A stretch of DNA of 64,000 bases from the NCBI RefSeq assembly GCF_026676115.1, contig NZ_JAPONB010000007.1:1-64000 (forward strand), written 5' to 3'. This DNA is from Salinimicrobium sp. TH3. Its GTDB lineage: Bacteria > Bacteroidota > Bacteroidia > Flavobacteriales > Flavobacteriaceae. This document shows, piece after piece, positions 53,876-62,729 of the stretch. Within the stretch, counting starts at the first letter, position 1; the number at the start of each line of letters is the position of its first letter. The notes below the pieces were generated by a model, which made no database searches, had not been told where the DNA came from, and was given only the letters and a program-made list of their open reading frames with translations. Position numbers and translations under genes: made by a program.

Positions 53876-54740
53876 CACGGCTTCGCCGCTCTGAGTCCCA
53901 CAATGAGTGCGGTCAGATCGATGAAAGGTTCAGAAAATCAGATAAATGACATCCGAACCCGCGAGCCGGCAAATATATTCGTTAACTTTACTTTAAGACA
54001 AACAATGAATGTTAAATAATAGAAGTTTTTTATTAACAATAGGCAAAAGCTTCAATCTTTACGGAAAACCGTAATGGCATTGGGGTTTATAGTGGGAAAG
54101 AAAGTGGAAAATGAGAAAAAGGAGGAGAAGGGAATGTTAAATTTTTTGTAAGAATACAGAAAGAATTTCTGATAGAATTTAAGAAAACGTTTGCGGTGTC
54201 GGTTGTCAGTTGTCTGTTTTGAGTGGTGGGTTAATTCGGTAAATGTTTAAGTGGTTAAATGGGGATTGGTTAATTGGGGAATGGTGAATTGGGGAATGGT
54301 TATTAGTTAATCGGGGAATGGTTTAATGGGGATTGGTTGTTCTCGATACTAATTTCCCCCTTCTCTCGCAGGTTTAAATTCACTCGAACTGATGGGGAAT
54401 GGATAAATGGGGATTGGTGTTCTCGATACTAATTTCCCCCTGCTCTCGCAGGTTTAAATTCACTCGAACTGACGGGGATTGGTTAACTGGGGAATAGTTG
54501 TTCTCGATACTAATTTCTCCCTGCTCTCGCAGGTTTAAATTCACTCGAACTGATGGGAAATGGATAAATGGGGAATGGTTAATTGGGGGAATGGTTGTTC
54601 TCGATACTAATTTCTCCCTGCTCTCGCAGGTTTAAATTCACTCGAACTGACGGGGAATGGATAAATGGGGAATGGTTAATTGAATTTTTTTTACTGGTTA
54701 CTGATTACTGATCACTGAATACTAGCCCCTAATCTCTAAT
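53876..54740. repeat. Long direct repeat block, left copy (promoter-bearing)
   Basis: Homologous over its whole length, with gaps, to 58570-59640. Order from low coordinate: CACGGCTTCGCC leader segment, promoter P2, a purine-rich stretch, a GTTGTCAGTTGTCTGTTTTG segment, then AATGGTTAATTGGGG-rich DNA with four hairpin units (54340-54400, 54420-54480, 54501-54560, 54598-54660), and a tail reading GGTTACTGATTACTGATCAC. Together with the right copy it brackets manC, gmd, the GxxExxY gene and fcl. Confidence 0.88.
53970..54017 (-). promoter_or_regulatory. Promoter P2 of the cys/rml part of system B
   Basis: On the minus strand: TTTG (53999-54002), 21 bases, then TATATTTG (53970-53977), a full match to the Bacteroidota pattern. 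The box 53991-54017 is shared with P3 and P1 (23 of 27 positions with P1). A leader of about 360 bases leads to the DUF2061 gene. Confidence 0.75.
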
Positions 54741-54751
54741 CCGCAGATTTT

Positions 54752-55702
54752 TTATAGCTTGACTTCTTTAAAACTGTATTTGTTCTTCAGGAACCACTGG
54801 TAAGTCTTTTTTATCCCATCTTCCAATGAAGTTGAAGCTTGCCAACCTTCTTTTTTGATTTTTGATACCTCCATTAATTTACGTGGGGTGCCGTCAGGTT
54901 TTGAGCTGTCCCAGATAATATCGCCTTTGTGACCGGTGATCTCCTGGATAAGTTCTGCCAATGCTTTAATGGTAAGATCTTCTCCTGTACCTATGTTGTA
55001 TAGATTTTCTTCCAGCTTATTGTCCAGGGCAAAGAATACAGCAGCGGCAAGGTCGTCCACGTGTAAAAATTCACGCATGGGTTTCCCCGAGCCCCATAAA
55101 GTTACCGGCACATGCCCGTTCTCCTTTGCGTCATGGAATTTCCTGATCATAGCAGGAAGTACGTGGGAGGTTTCCAGGTCAAAATTGTCATGGCTCCCAT
55201 AGAGGTTAGTAGGCATTAGAGACACAAAGTCTTTCCCATATTGTTTTCTAATAGCTTCACAAGCTTTTACTCCGGCTATCTTTGCGATGGCATACCACTG
55301 GTTAGTGGGCTCGAGGCTATCCGTCAACAGGTATTCCTCCTTTAATGGCTGTGGCGCATTTTTAGGATAAATACAGGAGCTACCCAAAAAGATGAATTTT
55401 TCTACATCATTTTTATGGGCTGCATCGATCAGGTTGTTTTGGATCTGTAGATTTTCCATCAGGAACTGGTATGGGTAATCATTGTTCGCAAGTATGCCTC
55501 CAACTCTTGCAGCTGCATCAATAACCACTTCGGGGTTTTCTGTTTCAAAGAAGTCGGTTACTTCCTGCTGATTGCGAAGGTCCAGTTCTTTGGAGGTTTT
55601 ACCTATCAGGTTGGAGTAGCCTTCAGCTTTAAGTTTTCTCCAAATTGCGGAGCCAACCATGCCTTTATGACCCGCTATGTAAATTTTAGTGTTCTTGTCC
55701 AT
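54752..55702 (-). CDS. fcl: GDP-L-fucose synthase
   Basis: A 316-residue NADPH-dependent epimerase/reductase with YIAGHKGMVGSAIW (8-21), AARVGGILAN (about 64-73), LGSSCIYPKNAPQPLKEEYL (about 105-124) and WYAIAKIAG (Tyr-x-x-x-Lys). It makes GDP-L-fucose from the Gmd product. It is the last gene of the manC-gmd-GxxExxY-fcl cassette; just beyond its stop begins the left long repeat. It starts 72 bases after the GxxExxY gene. Confidence 0.95.
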   Translation of the reverse strand: MDKNTKIYIAGHKGMVGSAIWRKLKAEGYSNLIGKTSKELDLRNQQEVTDFFETENPEVVIDAAARVGGILANNDYPYQFLMENLQIQNNLIDAAHKNDVEKFIFLGSSCIYPKNAPQPLKEEYLLTDSLEPTNQWYAIAKIAGVKACEAIRKQYGKDFVSLMPTNLYGSHDNFDLETSHVLPAMIRKFHDAKENGHVPVTLWGSGKPMREFLHVDDLAAAVFFALDNKLEENLYNIGTGEDLTIKALAELIQEITGHKGDIIWDSSKPDGTPRKLMEVSKIKKEGWQASTSLEDGIKKTYQWFLKNKYSFKEVKL

Positions 55703-55774
55703 TTGATATTTTAGTCTTCCGGGGTGTTCTTACCGCTGATCTAATTTTGTTTTGATTCCGCGGATTATTGCGGA

Positions 55775-56164
55775 TTACACCGAAGGTTTTGAGTTGATAA
55801 AGCGTTTCCACTTTAAACTTTTCTCTCCAAAGTTGATGAGGAGTCCGATTTCTTTATTGGTGGCTTTTAAGTAATTGATTACCTGGCTCTCCAGATTCTT
55901 ATTTAAAAAGGAAACAGATTTTATTTCCAGGATTATCTTATCGTAACAAACAAAGTCAGCAATGAAATATTTATTCAGCTTTTCGCCTTCATAATGTAAA
56001 TTCAGCTTTTTCTGATCTTCAAAAGGTATTTCTTCCTTCCTGAATTCTTTGGCCAATACTTCCTGATACACTGACTCTAAAAATCCACTACCCATTTTTT
56101 TGTGCACCTCCATACAAGCTCCGATGATCTTATAGGTTTCTTGTTCAAATAGGAGAGGAGACAT
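55775..56164 (-). CDS. GxxExxY protein (PD-(D/E)XK nuclease-like)
   Basis: A 129-residue protein with the family-naming motif GSGFLESVYQEVL (about 26-38) and FIADFVCYDKIILEIKSV (about 68-85). The latter fits the D...E-x-K metal site of the PD-(D/E)XK nuclease fold. GxxExxY genes are common, short and often solitary in Bacteroidota; no activity is established. Here it stands between gmd and fcl in an operon for GDP-fucose. Either it hitchhikes as a selfish or DNA-processing element, or it helps maintain the surrounding repeat-rich DNA. No link to sugar chemistry is apparent. Confidence 0.87.
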   Translation of the reverse strand: MSPLLFEQETYKIIGACMEVHKKMGSGFLESVYQEVLAKEFRKEEIPFEDQKKLNLHYEGEKLNKYFIADFVCYDKIILEIKSVSFLNKNLESQVINYLKATNKEIGLLINFGEKSLKWKRFINSKPSV

Positions 56165-56236
56165 AATCCGTGCAATCAGTTTAAATCAATGGAATGTGTT
56201 TTCCGTGTAATCAGCTAAAATCCGTGTAATCCTATT

Positions 56237-57355
56237 CTATTCGTAATAATTCAAAGTGGGATATCCACCCTCCTTTAAATGGCAATCCTTCTTCATGAGC
56301 TCCACATCAGAACGCATCATGTCTTTCACAAGATCCTTCAGATCATACTCAGGTACCCAGCCAAGTTTGTTCTTTGCTTTACTTGCATCTCCAATTAGAA
56401 GATCGACTTCGGTAGGACGGAAATATTTTGGATCTACGGCAAGTACTTCTTTTCCTTCTTCTAATTGAAAGTCGGGATTGCTGCAGGATCTTACGTATGC
56501 TTTTTCATCTACACCGTTCCCAATGAACTTAAGTTCGATTCCAACTTCAGCGAAAGCCATACGCACAAAATCTCTAACAGGGGTGGTTTTACCGGTTGCG
56601 ATTACCCAGTCTTCAGCTTCTTCAGCCTGCAGGATCATCCACATCATGCGCACATAATCTTTTGCATGCCCCCAGTCTCTTTGTGCATCCAGGTTTCCTA
56701 AGTAGAACTTGTCCTGTAGACCAAGAGCAATACGAGCTGCGGCACGAGTGATCTTTCGGGTTACAAAGGTTTCCCCTCTTAAAGGTGATTCGTGATTGAA
56801 AAGGATACCATTACAAGCGTACATTCCATAAGCTTCACGATAATTTACCGTGATCCAGTAGGCATACATTTTGGCTACTGCATAAGGAGAACGAGGGTAG
56901 AAAGGAGTGGTTTCTGTTTGGGGTACCTCCTGTACTTTTCCGTACAATTCTGAAGTTGAAGCCTGATAGATCCGGGTCTTTTTTTCGAGTCCGAGAAGGC
57001 GAACAGCATCAAGAATTCGAAGTGTTCCCAGTCCATCTGCATTACCTGTGTATTCGGGTAGTTCGAAAGAAACATGTACGTGAGACATTGCTGCCAGGTT
57101 GTAGATCTCATCGGGCTGTATTTCCTGGATAAGACGAATTAAATTGGTGCTGTCGGTAAGATCCCCATAGTGCAGAATGAAATTCCTGTTATCCTGGTGC
57201 GGGTCCTGGTACAAATGATCTATCCTGTCTGTATTGAACTGAGAAGATCTTCTTTTGATCCCATGGACAATATAATCTTTCTTTAAAAGGAATTCACTCA
57301 GGTAAGCTCCATCCTGCCCGGTCACTCCGGTAATTAATGCTATTTTCTTACTCAT
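56237..57355 (-). CDS. gmd: GDP-mannose 4,6-dehydratase
   Basis: A 372-residue dehydratase starting at the ATG at 57355 ([20 protein letters not shown]); six extra in-frame codons upstream are unlikely to be used. It has the dinucleotide motif GVTGQDG, STSELYG (about 130-136), [12 protein letters not shown] (active-site Tyr and Lys), [14 protein letters not shown] and DWGHAKDYV, all diagnostic. It converts GDP-mannose to GDP-4-keto-6-deoxymannose for fucose synthesis. It follows manC by 68 bases. Confidence 0.96.
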   Translation of the reverse strand: MSKKIALITGVTGQDGAYLSEFLLKKDYIVHGIKRRSSQFNTDRIDHLYQDPHQDNRNFILHYGDLTDSTNLIRLIQEIQPDEIYNLAAMSHVHVSFELPEYTGNADGLGTLRILDAVRLLGLEKKTRIYQASTSELYGKVQEVPQTETTPFYPRSPYAVAKMYAYWITVNYREAYGMYACNGILFNHESPLRGETFVTRKITRAAARIALGLQDKFYLGNLDAQRDWGHAKDYVRMMWMILQAEEAEDWVIATGKTTPVRDFVRMAFAEVGIELKFIGNGVDEKAYVRSCSNPDFQLEEGKEVLAVDPKYFRPTEVDLLIGDASKAKNKLGWVPEYDLKDLVKDMMRSDVELMKKDCHLKEGGYPTLNYYE

Positions 57356-57423
57356 GCTGTTAATGGATTTCACGGATTTTTAAAAGATTCTGCTGATTAG
57401 TGCGGGTACCGCGGATTGTATAC

Positions 57424-58425
57424 TTAATTAAGTAGAAGAGAATTTTGCTCCTCCAATTGTTGATATATTTTCTTTACGTCCTGGGAGACTTCTTTTTGTA
57501 GTACAAGGTTGGCATCTTCGGTACAAACTAAAATGCTGTTTTTCATGCCAACAAAGGCAGTGAATTTGTCGCAACCAATCACCATGTTGCCTTCCAGGTC
57601 TACAGGATGTCCTTTTTGGTGTAGATAATCATATATCGCCTCGAAACTTCCCATATCGCTCCAGTCAAAAGACGAGAGAACAACTTTGATTTTTTTGCTC
57701 TTTTCCATTATGGCATAGTCAACGCTGATGGCCGGGATATTCAAAGAAGTTTTAAGTTCCAGCTGTCCATCTTTGCTGTTTTTCCATGCGGTAAGGGATC
57801 TTTCGTAGATTTCGGGTTGGAACTGCTTTAGCTCCTCAAGGAAAACTCCGGCTCTAAAGCAGAACATGCCGCTATTCCAAAGAAAATTTCCTTTCTTTAA
57901 AAAATCCTCTGCTGTTAAAGCATCAGGTTTTTCTCTAAAGGAGAGGACATCTGCCTCTTTATGTTCGATATAACCGTAGCCTGCCTCGGGCCTTGTAGGC
58001 TGTATTCCGAAGGTTACAATATTATCCTGTTCAGCCAGAGCAATGGCATTTTGAACAGCAATTGAATATTCCGGGCCCTCCTCAATAACATGATCGGCAG
58101 GGGTTACTAATAAAATATCATCAGGATTGGCAGCAAAGGCTGCAAAGGCAATGGCGGGAGCGGTGTTACGCGGAGTGGCTTCGACAATGTGCACAAACTC
58201 AGAGGTCCCAAGTTTTTGAAGGCTGTTTTCTGAAAGTTGCCTGTTTCCCTGGTTTCCCACCACAATTAGCCCATCTGAAAAAGCAATGTTTCGTTGCACT
58301 GCCAGTTCAAATAATGAATTGTTTGCGAAAATACTGAGATATTGTTTTGGTCTGGACTGCCTGCTAAGAGGCCATAATCGGCTCCCTACCCCTCCCGTAA
58401 GGAGGACGTGAAGAATTTTTGACAT
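57424..58425 (-). CDS. manC: Mannose-1-phosphate guanylyltransferase
   Basis: A 333-residue nucleotidyltransferase with LLTGGVGSRLWPLSRQSRPK (8-27), VTPADHVI (about 107-114), FREKPDALTAEDFL (about 152-165) and WNSGMFCF (about 170-177). It is the GDP-mannose-forming domain only, without the C-terminal isomerase of the long ManC/AlgA form. It supplies GDP-mannose for gmd. It is the first gene behind promoter P3, with a leader of about 240 bases. Phosphomannomutase is not in the window. Confidence 0.94.
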   Translation of the reverse strand: MSKILHVLLTGGVGSRLWPLSRQSRPKQYLSIFANNSLFELAVQRNIAFSDGLIVVGNQGNRQLSENSLQKLGTSEFVHIVEATPRNTAPAIAFAAFAANPDDILLVTPADHVIEEGPEYSIAVQNAIALAEQDNIVTFGIQPTRPEAGYGYIEHKEADVLSFREKPDALTAEDFLKKGNFLWNSGMFCFRAGVFLEELKQFQPEIYERSLTAWKNSKDGQLELKTSLNIPAISVDYAIMEKSKKIKVVLSSFDWSDMGSFEAIYDYLHQKGHPVDLEGNMVIGCDKFTAFVGMKNSILVCTEDANLVLQKEVSQDVKKIYQQLEEQNSLLLN

Positions 58426-58662
58426 GAATCTCTTGATTATTTTGCCTTTTCAGAAGGTAGGGGCTTCTTCGTGGCGAGTATTACTTTGCTGTTAACGATT
58501 CCCGCTGTGAGATTTAAGAAGATGTTATTCAAACTTCGCAATTCTAAATTCGTATCTCTAACTTCCTGTCACGGCTTCGCCCCTCTGAGCCCCATCTAAA
58601 GTAGGTCAGGTCGATGAAAAGCTCCGAAAATCAGATGACTGACATTCGAACCTTAGAGCCGG

Positions 58663-58710
58663 TAAATATATTCGTTAACTTTACTTTAAGACAAACATTG
58701 AATGTTAAAT
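58663..58710 (-). promoter_or_regulatory. Promoter P3 of the manC-gmd-fcl cassette
   Basis: On the minus strand: TTTG (58692-58695), 21 bases, TATATTTA (58663-58670), one base off the consensus -7. The upstream box 58684-58710 differs from that of P2 at only one or two positions. Weaker -7 than P2, so possibly lower activity. Confidence 0.65.
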
Positions 58711-59195
58711 AATGGAAGTTTTGTATCAAAATCCGGTAAAAACGCCACTTTTTAAGGAAAACCGTAATGACAGAAAGGTTTTTGGCCAAGAAAAAGATAA
58801 GGGAGGAAAGAAAAGAGGAGTAGGAATGTTAAATTTTTCTTAGGAGTCGGGAGAAATTCTTTGGTTAATTTTAAGAAAACGTTTTGGTAATCGGTTGTCA
58901 GTTGTCTGTTTTGAGTTGTGGGTTAATTCGGTAAATGCTTAAGTGGTTAAAAGGGGATTGGTTAATTAGTTAATTGGGGAGTGGTTAATTTGGTTTTAAT
59001 TTTCCTAATTCCTAATTCCTAATTCCTAATTCCTAATCCCTAATCCCTGAAATTTAATTAATTGGTTAATTGGGGATTGGTTAACTGGGGAATGGTTGTT
59101 CTCGATACTAATTTCCCCCTGCTCTCGCAGGTTTAAATTCACTCGAACTGACGGGGAATGGATAATTGGGGAATGGTTAATTTGGTTTTTAATTT

Positions 59196-59251
59196 CCCTA
59201 ATCCCTAATCCCTAATCCCTAATCCCTAATCCCTAATCCCTAATCCCTAAT
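59196..59251. repeat. CCCTAAT heptamer tract
   Basis: Eight consecutive CCCTAAT units. A second tract of six lies at 59424-59465 and a variant TTCCTAA/TCCCTAA tract at 59002-59048. They resemble plant-type telomere repeats only by chance and are bacterial microsatellites prone to slippage. All are in the spacer upstream of P3, outside genes. Confidence 0.88.
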
Positions 59252-59784
59252 CTCTGAAATAGTTAATTGGTTAATTGGGGATTGGTTAACTGGGGATTGG
59301 TTTTTCTCGATACTAATTTTCCCCTTCTCTCGCAGGTTTAAATTCACTCGAACTGACGGGGAGTGGATAAATGGTGAATGGTTAATTGGTTAATTGGGGA
59401 ATGGTTAAATTGGTTTTTAATTTCCCTAATCCCTAATCCCTAATCCCTAATCCCTAATCCCTAATCTCTGAAATAGTTAATTGGTTAATTGGGTATTGGG
59501 TATTGGTTAATTGGGAAATGGTTGTTCTCGATACTAATTTCCCCCTGCTCTCCAACTGACGGGGAATGGTTAATTGGATTAAATTTTTTTTACTGGTTAC
59601 TGATTACTGATCACTGAATACTAGCCCCTAATCCCTAAAATAGTTAATTAGTTAATTGGGGACTGGTTAATTGGGGATCGGTTAATTTAATTAAATAAGC
59701 CAACAGCTAAAAGCTAACTGCCAACAGCTCTTTAACTTTGATCTTTAATCACTTGATCCTGAATTTTGAACACGGAATATTGAA

Positions 59785-60261
59785 TTACGAAAGAACATCC
59801 GACACCCTGACATTCACAACCACCCCAAGATCTTTTAAGACAAGTCTGAGGCGCTTTTTTCCGATCTGCTCTACAACCCCTTCTTTACCTTTAAAGCTGC
59901 CCTCTGCAATAGTGAGTCGGTCGCCGGGGGAGAGGTGGGATACTTCTACCGCTTCCACGCGGTCATCCTCCAGCCAGTTTTTGATTGTGTTGATCTCTTC
60001 CTGGCGGATAATGGCAGGTTTTCCCAACCAGAATACATATTGAACTGCCCCGGGAACATCGAAAACCTGTGACCGGTTTTTTTCCTCCAGGTACACGAAA
60101 ACATAAGATTTAAAAAGGGGAGAAGTGACTTTCTTTTTGCGGTCGCTCCACTGTTTTACTTCCGTAATAGTGGGGCAGTAGACCTCAATCTCTCTTTTCT
60201 CCAGTTCATTCGCAACTTTTTGCTCCCACCGCGGTTTAGTATACAGGGCGTACCAATTCAT
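59785..60261 (-). CDS. UpxY-like NusG-family transcription antiterminator
   Basis: A 158-residue NusG paralogue starting at the ATG at 60261 (MNWYALYTKPRWEQKVANEL, the NGN domain). Upstream in-frame codons run through the leader and are rejected. The NGN domain covers about 1-100 (with VFVYLEEKNRSQVF) and a KOW-like motif LSPGDRLTIAEGSFKGKEGV lies at about 106-125. UpxY proteins in Bacteroides prevent early termination in the leader of their own capsule operon. Here it precedes system B, but 1.36 kb of repeats and promoter P3 separate it from manC, so it may act in trans on P2/P3 leaders. Confidence 0.88.
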   Translation of the reverse strand: MNWYALYTKPRWEQKVANELEKREIEVYCPTITEVKQWSDRKKKVTSPLFKSYVFVYLEEKNRSQVFDVPGAVQYVFWLGKPAIIRQEEINTIKNWLEDDRVEAVEVSHLSPGDRLTIAEGSFKGKEGVVEQIGKKRLRLVLKDLGVVVNVRVSDVLS

Positions 60262-60344
60262 ATAATCTTTGTTGTCTGTCTTTGATAAAATTCTTTTCTG
60301 CGGTAGGGAAGCAGAAATTTTAAGGGGGCAACCCCGTTGTTGAA

Positions 60345-60352
60345 CAAATGTA
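60345..60352 (-). promoter_or_regulatory. Possible -7 element of the UpxY-like gene
   Basis: Minus-strand TACATTTG matches TAnnTTTG, 83 bases before the start at 60261. The leader between holds two hairpins: GGGG-TTG-CCCC (about 60326-60337) and TTCTGC-TTCCCTACC-GCAGAA (about 60295-60315). No clear TTG at -33. Confidence 0.5.
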
Positions 60353-60399
60353 AGCATAAGTTGGAAGAATGAAAAGGCGGAAATGATTTGAAAATTTGA

Positions 60400-61368
60400 A
60401 GATGTTGGGACATGAAGATTGGGAGGGAAGTTTTTCTGGCCACGAACCCGCCTGCCGGACGGGCTGGTGCACGAATGGCTTAAAAGGCGTTAGTCGGTAG
60501 TCCGTAGTCTGTAGAGCCAACAACCAACAGCTAATAGTTTAAAAATGAGATCCCTCGTCGCATTCTCTTTCTACCGAAAGCAAATGCTCTGTCGGGATGA
60601 CAGCAGGAATTCAGTCGGCAGTACGGCTGTACTAAGTCGGCAGTAAGTGCTTTCTGTGTCCGTTTGAAGATTTATAAATGAAGAAGATAAACATCAGGTG
60701 TAAATCAGATAAACCGACAACCGAGAACAGACAACTGATAACTGAAAAAGCCAACCCTCCTACGCCAAAGCTTCGGCGGCCAGGCAGCCGCTAGCTCAAA
60801 TGATGAGATCCCTCGTCGCATTCTCTTTCTACCGAAAGCAAATGCTCTCTCGGGATGACAGAAGAGATTCAGTCGACAGTGCGCAGTACTAAGTCGGCAG
60901 TAAGTGCTTCGTGTTTGTTTGAAGAATAAAATAAAGAAGAAAAACATCAGGTGTAAATCAGATAAACCGACAAACGAGAACAGACAACTGATAACCGAAA
61001 AAACCAAAATCTTTCAGGACCGACAACAGAAACTTGTTCCTGCAAGGTGTAACCCTACAATAAATACTGGCAACAGGCAACCCGAAATTCAGTAAAGCAG
61101 TACGGAGTACTAAGTCGGCAGTAAGTGCTTTGTGTGTGTTTGAAGATAATAAATAATAAAGATAAACATCGGGTGTAAATCAGATAAACCGACAACTGAG
61201 AACTGACAACTGATAACCGAAAAAGCCAAAACCTTCAGAACCGACAACAGAATCTTTTTCCTGCAAGATGTAACCCTGCAACAAATACTGGCAACAGGAA
61301 ACAGGCAACAGTAAAAACTCGCAAATTGCAACCCACAACAATTTTCACTCCGTCACTCCATCACTCCG
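60400..61368. repeat. Repeat-filled spacer right of the UpxY gene
   Basis: No gene. Three copies of a unit with the core AAATCAGATAAACCGACAA occur at 60610-60753, 60868-61086 and 61088-61310; the last two continue into a shared CTGCAAGRTGTAACCCT segment and form a tandem of about 220 bases. Two copies of the CTCGTCG/GTCGGGATGACA hairpin repeat precede copies one and two (60546-60602 and 60802-60860). The end carries GGCAACAGG and CACTCCGTCACTCCGT short tandem units. Confidence 0.8.
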
Positions 61369-62016
61369 TCACTCCGTTACAACTTCCACATCCGTAAAAA
61401 ACAACTCGAAACTCCCATCCTCACTTCGGTGCATTTTAGCAATGGCTATTCCCTCAAAAACATCATAATCTTCCCAGGTAGTAGCCAATGGATTTTCTCT
61501 ACTTCCCCCGGATAGGTATACCCATTCCTGTATCATATAGTCATTTCCAAAGTAGACTTCGTACATGTCACCCGGGGTATAACCGGCGCCGTCGGGATAT
61601 TTTACTGTTACCCGCTGCATTTCTTCGCCGCTTATAGGTGCAGTTGCCTGCTCTGTATGTTCCCATTCCATCTCATCCCAAACCAGGTGGAAAGGGAAAA
61701 GCAGCCAGTATTGATCATTAATGAACCGCTGATCTACCGCTTCATGTTGAGAAGCCTCTGTTTCGTAATTGTAGCTTGCAGTACTGTCGGGCGTTGTGAG
61801 GGTAGCTGTCTTCACCTGTGGCCGCCACGTCCAGGCTCTGCTGGTTCTGAGAGTGTCATCAACTCTCACGTTGAAGGTGTAGCGGAGTTCCTTCACATCT
61901 TCGAAATTCTGTATTCCGTTAGCTTCAGCTATTTTTTGCACAATAGTTTGATCTTCATTTTCATGGCAGGAGGTGATGATAAGGAGAAGGAGGACGAGGA
62001 GAGTGACTTTTTTCAT
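61369..62016 (-). CDS. Small lipoprotein of unknown function
   Basis: A 215-residue predicted lipoprotein (lipobox ITSC, Cys17). The mature part is beta-rich with many Trp/Tyr pairs (SRAWTWRPQ, NDQYWLLFPFHLVWDEM, YEVYFGNDYMIQEWVY), recalling single-domain LolA-like half-barrels and DUF6503-type proteins of Bacteroidota; this similarity is a visual impression. It stands alone among repeats, with no operon partner, and has no evident connection to polysaccharide synthesis. Confidence 0.75.
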   Translation of the reverse strand: MKKVTLLVLLLLIITSCHENEDQTIVQKIAEANGIQNFEDVKELRYTFNVRVDDTLRTSRAWTWRPQVKTATLTTPDSTASYNYETEASQHEAVDQRFINDQYWLLFPFHLVWDEMEWEHTEQATAPISGEEMQRVTVKYPDGAGYTPGDMYEVYFGNDYMIQEWVYLSGGSRENPLATTWEDYDVFEGIAIAKMHRSEDGSFELFFTDVEVVTE

Positions 62017-62729
62017 ATTATTATAGTTGGTATTGGATAAAGATATGAAAATGGGGGATTAGTTAATTGGTGAATTGGGGATTGGATAATCGATATCCAA
62101 AAAGCACGATTTCCAGGCCAAAATTCACAATCTACCAATAGAACAAAGCCTAAAGGCTAAGCTCATAGCAAACAGGCATAGCTCCTAATAAAAAATTGCT
62201 AACTAATTACTGCGCACTGCGAACTACTTTTCCCGGCTCCCTTTAGGGTAAGGGGTAAACCATCAAAAGACACCAGCTGTTGGCACGGACCTGTGATCCG
62301 GGACGATTATCAAAATTAGGAAAGATGGAGATGTTCTACATCCAGGGGGGAGATTGCTTCAGTTGCCTTTTCGGCTCCTTCGTAAAGACGTAAAGATGCT
62401 AAACAGTTGAAAAAAAACTGCCAACTAATCACTGCGCACTGCGAACTACTTTTCCCGATTCCCTTAAGGGCCAGGGCAAAACGGGAAAGGCGCAGCCACT
62501 ACAAAACGCCAACAGCTAAAAGCCAACAGCCAATAGTTTAAAAATTGATGAGATCTCTCGTCGCTCCCTCTTTCTCACGAAAGAAAAAGCTCTGTCGAGA
62601 TGACAACAAAAGTGGCAACCGGCAACAGATAAAACTCGCAACCGGCAACCGGCAACAATTAAACACCTGCAACCTGCAACTAAGAACAACCTTGAACTTT
62701 AAACCTTAAACCCACAACGGCCGCAGGCC
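62017..62729. repeat. Repeat-filled spacer
   Basis: No gene. Two copies of a unit beginning AACTAATTACTGCGCACTGC or close variant lie at 62200-62252 and 62423-62485, both ending in the CTCCCTTTAGGG-type palindrome. A CTCGTCG...GTCGAGATGACA hairpin repeat is at 62547-62605, followed by GCAACCGGCAAC short tandem units. About 62263-62400 shows nothing recognisable. Confidence 0.7.

Larger units (their letters stand above)
58570..59640. repeat. Long direct repeat block, right copy (promoter-bearing)
   Basis: Right partner of 53876-54740 in the same order and orientation, somewhat longer because it also carries tandem CCCTAAT tracts (59002-59048 with TTCCTAA variants; 59196-59251; 59424-59465). 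It has three hairpin units (59099-59160, 59304-59366, 59524-59570, the last with an internal deletion) and the same tail near 59588-59625. No gene is seen in it. Confidence 0.88.

Noticed and set aside
54340-54660. CRISPR-like array of regular repeats
   Set aside because: Units are about 60 bases with very short, similar spacers, no cas genes are near, and the same unit occurs singly elsewhere.
59002-59465. Telomere-like CCCTAAT repeats as a sign of a linear replicon end or eukaryotic contamination
   Set aside because: Bacterial genes lie on both sides and the tracts are short and embedded in a duplicated intergenic block.
53876-59640. Invertible promoter switch as in Bacteroides capsule loci
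   Set aside because: The repeats around the promoters are direct, not inverted, and no invertase gene was found in the window.
60295-60315. ops/JUMPstart-like TGCGGTAG sequence in the leader of the UpxY-like gene
   Set aside because: The resemblance is on the strand opposite to transcription and is better explained as part of a hairpin.
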